The notes under the pieces: generated by a model
Databases searched by the model: none
Told to the model about the DNA's origin: nothing
The model's input: only the letters and a program-made list of their open reading frames with translations
Assembly: GCA_946803715.1 (NCBI GenBank)
Contig: CAMPET010000131.1
Location: 66,338 to 77,908 of the forward strand
Source: Beroe ovata
Taxonomy: Eukaryota; Ctenophora; Nuda; Beroida; Beroidae
Direction: 5' to 3'
DNA: 11,571 bases
Made by a program: the position numbers and the translations under genes
Shown: positions 7,182 to 11,571 of the stretch, piece by piece
Numbering within the stretch: position 1 is the stretch's first letter
How the letters are laid out: each line of letters starts with the position of its first letter

Positions 7182-7321
7182 GCACATGACTGTCGCACAT
7201 GACAGTGTCGCACATGACAGTGTCGCACATGACAGTGTCGCACATGACATTGTCACACATGGCAGTGTCGACCATGGCAGTGTCGCACATGACAGTGTCG
7301 CACATGGCAATTGGCAGTGTC
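7182..7321. repeat. 15-bp minisatellite (GCACATGACAGTGTC)n
   Basis: About nine copies. The first lacks two bases (7182-7194) and five later ones match or nearly match the unit. Two copies (7255-7284) change CATGACA to CATGGCA, and the last (7300-7321) carries a 7-base insertion. Because 15 is a multiple of three, all frames stay open: the plus strand gives AHDSV repeats and the minus strand gives VMCDT or RHCHV. No start context, splice site or flanking domain supports translation. Confidence 0.9.
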
Positions 7322-7507
7322 ACACAATAACACATGATGATATATTGACGACACTCACCGCTTTCATTACAGAGGGACTATCCATCGTTCAGCTTTGTTC
7401 TTCGCATGTTACTCATAAATTCCTGACCATTGTTGAGATAGGATCCCGATCAGGGATATCGTATAGTCACTGAGATTGAGAAGGGATGTGTCAGTCAACG
7501 GGCTCTC
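7322..7507. other. Unassigned spacer
   Basis: No gene or repeat is recognised between the 15-bp minisatellite and the inverted-repeat unit at 7508. Confidence 0.3.
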
Positions 7508-7897
7508 ACTAAATTCATCGCCCTAATTTTATCACGTGATCTATGTTTTTTCGGTTTCCTGACCCTAACCCTAACCCTAACCCACGGGATACACCCAAAC
7601 CCTAACCCTGACAGTGACCTTAACCCTAACCGCAACCCTGACCCAAAGCCTAAAACGCAAGGGTTCAAACGCGATTAAGTGAAAAAATATCTGGTCACGT
7701 GACCAAATCAGTTTTTCGCCCGTAACTCGCCAGGGAAGCATTTTTACCCTACATCCAACATCACAATCACATGGGGTGATTCGCGGAATCAGCGCCTAAA
7801 ATTATAAATACGTTGATTCATGTCACTGTCAGTTATACCGAAGAAGAGACAAAAATAAGAATTTTCAAAAAATTACTATTAGGGCGATGAATTTAGT
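7508..7897. mobile_element. MITE-like unit with 20-bp inverted ends and telomeric repeats
   Basis: ACTAAATTCATCGCCCTAAT at 7508-7527 is repeated perfectly in inverted orientation at 7878-7897, giving a 390-bp unit. Inside are degenerate CCCTAA repeats (7559-7651) and two CACGTG palindromes: ATCACGTGAT at 7531-7540 and GGTCACGTGACC at 7693-7704. No reading frame of note is present, so it would be non-autonomous. I see no clear target duplication, so superfamily is unassigned. It could also be an inverted repeat left by other rearrangement. Confidence 0.65.
7559..7651. repeat. Interstitial telomere-like repeats (CCCTAA)n
   Basis: Three perfect CCCTAA units (7562-7579) are followed by decayed ones (CCCTGA, CCTTAA, CCGCAA) to about 7651. 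This is the animal TTAGGG telomere motif, internal and degenerate, so not a chromosome end. It is enclosed by the inverted repeats at 7508 and 7897. Confidence 0.85.
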
Positions 7898-8119
7898 ACG
7901 ACTCGTACTACGAGTGATCAAGCAGGCCATAGGTTAACCATCGGCACTGGCAGACCTAGACCTTGAGACCTAATTTCAAGGCTAGTCATAGGGACAGGGT
8001 CATACTCATATACACCCATGTGATTGTGACCAACTGACCAAGCACTCGGTGAATATGTCAAAATGTCAAATCCCTCTTTCACTCTGGTCCAATGTTCAGA
8101 ACAGAGCAACTTTGTGATC
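7898..8119. other. Unassigned spacer with a short palindrome
   Basis: A 7-bp palindrome (ACTCGTA-C-TACGAGT, 7901-7915) lies just outside the inverted-end unit. No other feature is recognised. The 7918-8109 minus frame shows no domain. Confidence 0.3.
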
Positions 8120-8244
8120 AGATGTTCATGTTACCTGACCTGTTTCTCGCGCGCCTGTTTCGGCCTTAATCGATCGATGATGGATGAAGGCGCGTGCGCC
8201 GCGCGCAAGAAACACTGAAACAGTAGACAGATAACATCCGGCAA
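8120..8244. mobile_element. CpG-rich palindromic MITE, long form
   Basis: The left part GTTACCTGACCTGTTTCTCG (8131-8150) is nearly identical to the left arm of the palindrome at 8711. The right part (8221-8244, GTAGACAGATAACATCCGGCAA) is roughly its inverse, so the unit has diverged terminal inverted repeats around a CG-rich centre (GCGCGTGCGC, CGCGCGC near 8190-8206). The right end recurs at 8359-8379 and 9092-9113, which shows a family. Alternating CG tracts could favour Z-DNA. Confidence 0.5.
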
Positions 8245-8380
8245 GCGCTGCGTGCCCCAAATACTCCGCGCGCCGCTGCGCGTCTTCGTGCGCGCGTGGT
8301 TTCTCCGTCCTTTCAGTGATCACTGAACAGGGGCGCGCAACGTGTGGCGCACACTGCACAGACAGATAGCATCCGGCAAC
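8245..8380. mobile_element. CpG-rich MITE fragment
   Basis: Rich in GCGCGC tracts and ending GACAGATAGCATCCGGCAAC (8361-8380), the same end sequence as 8221-8244 and 9092-9113. It directly abuts the start of another family, TTGTCTGGCGATGCTAG, at 8381. The left boundary is unclear. Confidence 0.45.
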
Positions 8381-8409
8381 TTGTCTGGCGATGCTAGTAC
8401 GGTGTTCCT

Positions 8410-8467
8410 GAAGGTCCCTTATACAGTAACATTATATATTATTCATAGTTGCTTATAAGGGACCTTC
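8410..8467. mobile_element. 58-bp inverted-repeat miniature element
   Basis: GAAGGTCCCTTATA at 8410-8423 is inverted perfectly at 8454-8467 around a 30-bp AT-rich centre. It sits between two partial copies of the TTGTC(G/T)GGCGATGC family (8381 and 8478). No flanking duplication is clear. It could be a miniature transposon or a long stem-loop of other origin. Confidence 0.6.
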
Positions 8468-8477
8468 TCGTACAAAT

Positions 8478-8517
8478 TTGTCGGGCGATGCCAGACCGCT
8501 GATGCAAGCCGCGAAGC
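8478..8517. mobile_element. MITE fragment, TTGTCGGGCGATGC family, copy c
   Basis: Identical over 40 nt to 534-573. It ends at the N at 8518, just after the loop of the hairpin seen complete at 547-596; the complementary right arm is missing. Confidence 0.75.
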
Positions 8518-8524
8518 NATAATA

Positions 8525-8582
8525 GTTAAGCCCGTCCCCGAATCACCAACACCGAACTATACCGGACCGGGGCGGGTCTTAA
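8525..8582. repeat. Imperfect inverted repeat (TTAAGCCCGTCCCCG)
   Basis: TTAAGCCCGTCCCCG near 8525-8539 is inverted with one indel and one substitution (CGGGGCGGGTCTTAA) at about 8568-8582. A short MITE-like or stem-loop unit of about 58 bp. Confidence 0.5.
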
Positions 8583-8585
8583 CAA

Positions 8586-8677
8586 AGATTTCACCCTACC
8601 CTTGCTGGCGGGATTTTATCCCTGGCAAGGTGTGGATTGAAAATCGCGCGCACCGATGGTAGGGTAAAATCCTACAA
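8586..8677 (-). mobile_element. TTGTAGGATT MITE, inverted and 5'-worn copy
   Basis: Reverse complement of the complete element at 8941-9040, with long identical stretches (TTGCTGGCGGGATTTTATCC, GAAAATCGCGCGCACCGA). One end (ATCCTACAA, to 8677) is preserved; the other lacks its TTGTAG tip. Confidence 0.75.
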
Positions 8678-8682
8678 CATCG

Positions 8683-8797
8683 GCGGCTAACGCTTGCATC
8701 AGCGGTCTGCTTGTCAGATGTTACCTGACCTGTTTCTCGCGCGCGAGAAACTGAGGTCAGATAAAATCTGACAACGGTCTGCGGCATCGCCCGACAA
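8683..8797 (-). mobile_element. TTGTCGGGCGATGC MITE interrupted by a smaller MITE
   Basis: Read on the minus strand from 8797, it starts TTGTCGGGCGATGCCGCAGACCG, is interrupted by a 64-bp palindrome plus an 8-bp duplication (8703-8774), and continues CTGATGCAAGCG, as in copies a and c. Removing the inserted palindrome restores the family sequence, which shows the order of insertion. Confidence 0.75.
8711..8774. mobile_element. 64-bp palindromic MITE with 8-bp target duplication
   Basis: A near-perfect palindrome: TTGTCAGATGTTACCTGACC at the left matches the inverted right end (GGTCAGATAAAATCTGACAA), with a TTTCTCGCGCGCGAGAAA centre. CGGTCTGC at 8703-8710 is repeated exactly at 8775-8782. An 8-bp duplication is the usual signature of hAT-superfamily transposition, though hAT membership is inference. 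There is no coding capacity, so it must have been moved by enzymes encoded elsewhere. Confidence 0.85.
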
Positions 8798-8833
8798 TGT
8801 TTATGATCTATAAATTGAAATAAAATATAGCAT

Positions 8834-8871
8834 TTGTCTGGCGATGCTAGACCGCTGATGCAAGCCGCGAA
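8834..8871. mobile_element. MITE fragment, TTGTCTGGCGATGCTAG family, copy e
   Basis: Matches copies a and c apart from a few substitutions and breaks off at the same place, just after GCCGCGAA at the hairpin loop, before unrelated AT-rich sequence. Confidence 0.65.
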
Positions 8872-8940
8872 ACTTGTTTGAGAATATATCATCGATCGAC
8901 AATATAGCATCTATATCTGCCAACTCACAAAATGAAAAGG

Positions 8941-9040
8941 TTGTAGGATTCAATTCTACCCTACCGTCGGTGCGCGCGATTTTCAATCCTTGCCAGGGAT
9001 AAAATCCCGCCAGCAAGGGTATAAGGGTGAAATCCTACAA
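8941..9040 (+). mobile_element. Complete 100-bp TTGTAGGATT MITE
   Basis: TTGTAGGATT at 8941-8950 is inverted exactly as AATCCTACAA at 9031-9040. Flanks GAAAAGG (8934-8940) and GAAAAAGG (9041-9048) may be an 8-bp target duplication altered by one base. An inverted copy lies at 8586-8677 and a diverged one at 9625-9722. Too short to code; non-autonomous. Confidence 0.75.
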
Positions 9041-9074
9041 GAAAAAGGTTGCTTGTTGTTATTTGTGCTACATT

Positions 9075-9114
9075 CCCGCGCGCGAGAAACCGTAGACAGA
9101 TAGCATGCGGCAAC
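9075..9114. mobile_element. CpG-rich MITE end fragment
   Basis: CCCGCGCGCGAGAAAC followed by GTAGACAGATAGCATGCGGC reproduces the right-hand half of the elements ending at 8244 and 8380. The left half is missing. Confidence 0.55.
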
Positions 9115-9419
9115 AAAAAGGTTAATGCATCTCAAGTTAAAAAAGATTCTAAGACATTAATCAAATAAAATATTGACTGTCGATGATAGCACCTGCCGTG
9201 AATTTCAATGCAAAACTTGAGTTAGCATCGCCAGGCAGATAAAATACTATCTGTAATGATTTTTTTATAATGCCATATGCTGAATCCCCCGTTTGAACAT
9301 GAAGTTGTCCCATTACTATATCCCACATAATTAAAAAATACTAGTATAATCTTTGAGATGATTCAATGATGTCATGATGAGTTCAAGTGAATGAAACTCA
9401 AGAGGTATGGTACATTGAT
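9115..9419. other. Unassigned AT-rich spacer
   Basis: No gene or clear repeat is recognised. GTTAGCATCGCCAGGCAGAT near 9222-9241 looks like a worn MITE end of the same general type, but it is too short to assign. Confidence 0.3.
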
Positions 9420-9485
9420 CATAAATCAAACCTTACACATGCCATGAAGGAGGTGACCCCCATAAATCAAACCTTACACATGCCA
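9420..9485. repeat. 25-bp direct repeat, two copies
   Basis: The 25 nt at 9420-9444 (starting CATAAATCAAACC, ending ACATGCCA) are repeated exactly at 9461-9485, a 41-bp period. No gene is associated. Confidence 0.85.
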
Positions 9486-9624
9486 CTAATCAGACAGTTA
9501 CAGAATTAAAACAGATTTAAGCAGTAAGAATGCACATCATCCTCAACTTTGATTGTGATAAGTAGTGTTGATTAGTTTAAAACTAAAATATTGCTAATAA
9601 AATGAAATACTAATATAATGAAAT

Positions 9625-9722
9625 AGTTGTAGGGTTTTCCCTACCATCTGCGCCACATAATCAAGATTCTGCCCTTGCCAGGAGTAAAATCCTGCCAGTA
9701 ATCCTAAAGATAAAATCTATAA
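9625..9722 (+). mobile_element. Diverged TTGTAGGATT MITE copy
   Basis: Same order of blocks as 8941-9040 (TTGTAGGGTTTTCCCTACC, CCTTGCCAGG, GTAAAATCCTGCCAG, AAGATAAAATCTATAA) but with many substitutions and loss of the CG-rich middle, so an older insertion. CpG loss fits decay by methylation. Confidence 0.6.
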
Positions 9723-10097
9723 TATAAAGGAATAAGGCACTTATAGGAAAGTGGTTCTGCTGTCTGCAAATAACTCGACCAAATGGAGTTGGAGAGCCGG
9801 GATTTTTTGCAAGGTGGTAAAAAAAGGATTCCGCTCGTGATAATCATTTCAGATATTTGATTTAGGTCTTAGATTTTTTTGTTATCGGCGTTAAAAGTTG
9901 GGAAAAGGGTTGCGAAAAACGTCTATGCAACCTATATAGGACGAATTTGCATTGCTAGGCGATGTAGGAGTTGCACATGCATATTAAGTGAAAGTACGTG
10001 CGTTTCACTGCTGCTGTCATTTCGTTGTTCCTTTGTTTTGAGACGTTTCATTTTTGATGCTGCACTTATTTAATTTCACTAATTCCTTCAATATCCA
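9720..10097. repeat. Large direct repeat, copy A
   Basis: It aligns along its length with 10140-10480. Shared blocks include ATATAAAGGA, ACTCGACCAAATGGAGTTG, TTGATTTAGGTCTTAG, AGTTGGGAAAAGGGTT and TTGTTCCTTTGTTTT. The open frame 9879-10073 lies in it, but its counterpart in copy B is not preserved in frame, so coding is unlikely. Confidence 0.8.
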
Positions 10098-10139
10098 AAA
10101 TTTAGTGTACAATGCCCCCTTGACTGGTGTTCTAGTCTA

Positions 10140-10480
10140 CAATATAAAGGAAAGATGCACTTTTAGGAAGGTGGTTTCTCTGTCCACAGATGACTCGACC
10201 AAATGGAGTTGAAACACTGGAATTCTGCTGTCGAACATCATTTTGGATTTTTGATTTAGGTCTTAGGTTTTTTGTAATGGGTGTCTGAAGTTGGGAAAAG
10301 GGTTCTGAAAAACGACTGCAATATAGGAGAAATTAACGTTGCTAGGCAACGTGGGAGGTGCACATTCATTTTAAGAAGAAGCCTTGCTTTCAGTGTCATT
10401 CCATTGTTCCTTTGTTTTAAGACGTCTCAGTTTCAATGCTTTACTTATCTTATTCCTCTAATTCATTTCGTTTCAGATAG
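10140..10480. repeat. Large direct repeat, copy B
   Basis: Second copy of 9720-10097, about 420 bp downstream, with many substitutions and indels. Age is therefore moderate. The family could be a transposon or a segmental duplication; neither inverted ends nor target duplications are evident. Confidence 0.8.
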
Positions 10481-10504
10481 GTATTTAGAGTAGCACACCC
10501 ATTT

Positions 10505-10691
10505 GTCGGGCGTTCTAGTACTAATATAATAAAATTCTAATAAAATACTAATAATAGGGGGATGAACCAAGAGTGTGGACTGCAAACCACAGACAAACCA
10601 AGCTTAACAGTGTTTTTGAATCCTCTGATTAAAACACCTTATTCAACATTCAGTCCAGTACTGCTAGCCTGGACCATTTTGCCAGACAATT
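10505..10691. repeat. Recent direct repeat, copy A, ending at an N
   Basis: Starts TCGGGCGTTCTAGTACTAAT and matches 10733-10914 almost base for base from GGGGGATGAACCAAGAGTGT to TTATCCTGCCC. Copy A has extra bases around ACCACAGACA and in the AT-rich start. It stops at the N at 10692. Confidence 0.85.
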
Positions 10692-10732
10692 ATCATTTAC
10701 TTATCCTGCCCNCAGTGCGGCACGCCCACATG

Positions 10733-10914
10733 ACGGGCATTCTAGTTCTAATATAATACTAATAATAGGGGGATGAACCAAGAGTGTAGAATGCAAACCA
10801 AGCTTAACAGTGTTTTTGAATCCTCTGATTGAAACACCTTATTCAACATTCAGTCCAGTACTGCTAGCCTGGACAATTTTGCCAGACAATTATCATTTAC
10901 TTATCCTGCCCCAT
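10733..10914. repeat. Recent direct repeat, copy B
   Basis: Nearly identical to copy A at 10505-10691, and it runs on through 10914 into unique sequence. Such high identity beside an N suggests either a recent duplication or two alleles joined in assembly. Confidence 0.85.
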
Positions 10915-10958
10915 TTCGATTATCTTGACACAATCTATGGATGTGCATCTAAAAGTGA

Positions 10959-11311
10959 GAGCTAGACATCCTTTATAAAGAAGTTGCTAAGATCATACTT
11001 GGAGTTGACCGACGAGAGAGTAGCATAAGAGTTTATAAGGATATGAAGTGGCTCCCTCTCCACCTGAGACGTCAAGTCCATCTGTCGACCTATATGTTCA
11101 AAATCCTCCATGGGAGGATTTTATCAATGAATTTAACTATATATCTGGAGGAAGTAGGAATGGAGCACAATGTAACTTGTTCACCTCTAGATCTAAGAAC
11201 CTCAAGAATTTCTACTATCTAGGTGCCCAGGCATGCAATACTATGCTACCCCATCTGAGAAATCCGGACAACGCTGGAACATTTAGTTGCAAACTTAAAA
11301 CTGTTAATTGA
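10959..11311 (+). pseudogene. LINE reverse transcriptase 3'-end relic
   Basis: The first frame (10959 to about 11120) reads AKIILGVDRRESSIRVYK, MKWLPLHLRRQVH and TYMFKILH. After a frameshift the second frame (about 11120-11311) reads FNYISGGSRN, RSKNLKNFYYLGAQACN, LPHLRN and SCKLKTVN before TGA. This is the well-known C-terminal end of CR1/L2/jockey-like LINE polymerase proteins (WLP.H.RR, YMFKILH, Y.GA..WN.LP..LRN). It is a 5'-truncated, frameshifted fragment, unrelated in sequence to the retroelement at 2640-5850. The clade is not resolved. Confidence 0.75.
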
Positions 11312-11537
11312 ACTTTTAGTCTTCTCACGAAAATTGCCCTAAATAGGAGCGATATGAATCGCACGATGAAAAACCGCCTATTTCCCGCAAATCTCACGAT
11401 TTTCACCGATTTCGCCCCATTACTAGGATGATACAACTGTAAAATGGCATGGGAATTTCCTTCCGCACCCTACACTTACTCTATGACTTGGCATACTACA
11501 CGTCTGCAGTGTTGCTCAGTGTTGCGGACCCTGTATC

Positions 11538-11540
<3 letters not shown>
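11312..11540. other. Unassigned region after the LINE relic
   Basis: Presumably includes any LINE 3' UTR but no tail or target duplication is recognised. The minus frame 11215-11436 overlaps the relic and has no domain of its own. Confidence 0.3.

Positions 11541-11571
<31 letters not shown>
11541..11571. repeat. (TG)n microsatellite at the window end
   Basis: Uninterrupted TG dinucleotides for 31 bases up to the last base of the window; the full tract probably extends beyond it. Confidence 0.95.

Noticed and set aside
7182-7321. Possible CRISPR-like array
   Set aside because: Units are contiguous 15-bp tandem copies without unique spacers, in a eukaryotic context.
7559-7651. True telomere end
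   Set aside because: The CCCTAA array is short, degenerate and flanked by several kb of sequence on both sides.
7653-7675. tRNA or tRNA-derived SINE B box (GGGTTCAAACGC)
   Set aside because: It departs from the GGTTCGANTCC consensus and no A box or cloverleaf is found upstream.
8126-9016. Minus-strand frames of 71-104 residues
   Set aside because: They cross several independent MITE insertions, so the peptide is a by-product of open CG-rich repeats.
1-11571. A new multi-gene functional system
   Set aside because: No intact protein gene, operon-like arrangement or coherent gene set is visible; the window is repeat-rich intergenic DNA with one 5S gene.

Overview
The window looks like nuclear DNA of an invertebrate animal. 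The reasons are a full-length eukaryotic 5S rRNA gene, vertebrate-type telomere motif (CCCTAA)n lying internally, (CA)n/(TG)n microsatellites, dense non-autonomous DNA transposons (MITEs), and relics of LINE-like and Penelope-like retroelements. TTAGGG-type repeats argue against most insects and nematodes. I cannot name the phylum from the sequence alone. No intact protein-coding gene is visible. The only feature likely to be functional is the 5S rRNA gene.

Layout. 1-300: 5S rRNA gene on the minus strand with a TATA-like element, internal control region and T-run terminators, then a (CA)n tract. 530-660: a strong DNA hairpin from a MITE family that recurs near 8.4-8.9 kb. 820-1390: purine-rich degenerate minisatellite. 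1560-1967: diverged duplication ending at an N (1968), followed by 38 nt identical to the 5S upstream flank. 2007-2640: no gene recognised. 2640-5850: a decayed retroelement on the plus strand with, in order, a PHD-like zinc finger, reverse transcriptase (motif A still readable, YADD box destroyed), thumb region, a Cys/His knuckle and a possible endonuclease-like region. It is split by a 709-bp minus-strand insertion (4136-4844) carrying the end of a Penelope-like GIY-YIG endonuclease. A 14-bp target duplication flanks the insertion.

5940-6570: four degenerate tandem units of about 143-184 bp. 7182-7321: 15-bp minisatellite. 7508-7897: a MITE-like unit with perfect 20-bp inverted ends and telomere-like repeats inside. 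8120-9115: a nest of palindromic CpG-rich MITEs, including a 64-bp palindrome flanked by an exact 8-bp duplication and sitting inside another element. 9627-10480: more MITE sequence and a diverged ~340-380 bp direct duplication. 10505-10914: a nearly identical ~185-bp direct duplication with an N at the end of its first copy. 10959-11311: frameshifted 3' end of a second LINE. The window ends in (TG)n.

The parts do not form a pathway. The informative content is a history of nested insertions, plus evidence that each of the three N characters sits where a repeat breaks off, which suggests short assembly gaps; one may hide a second 5S gene.
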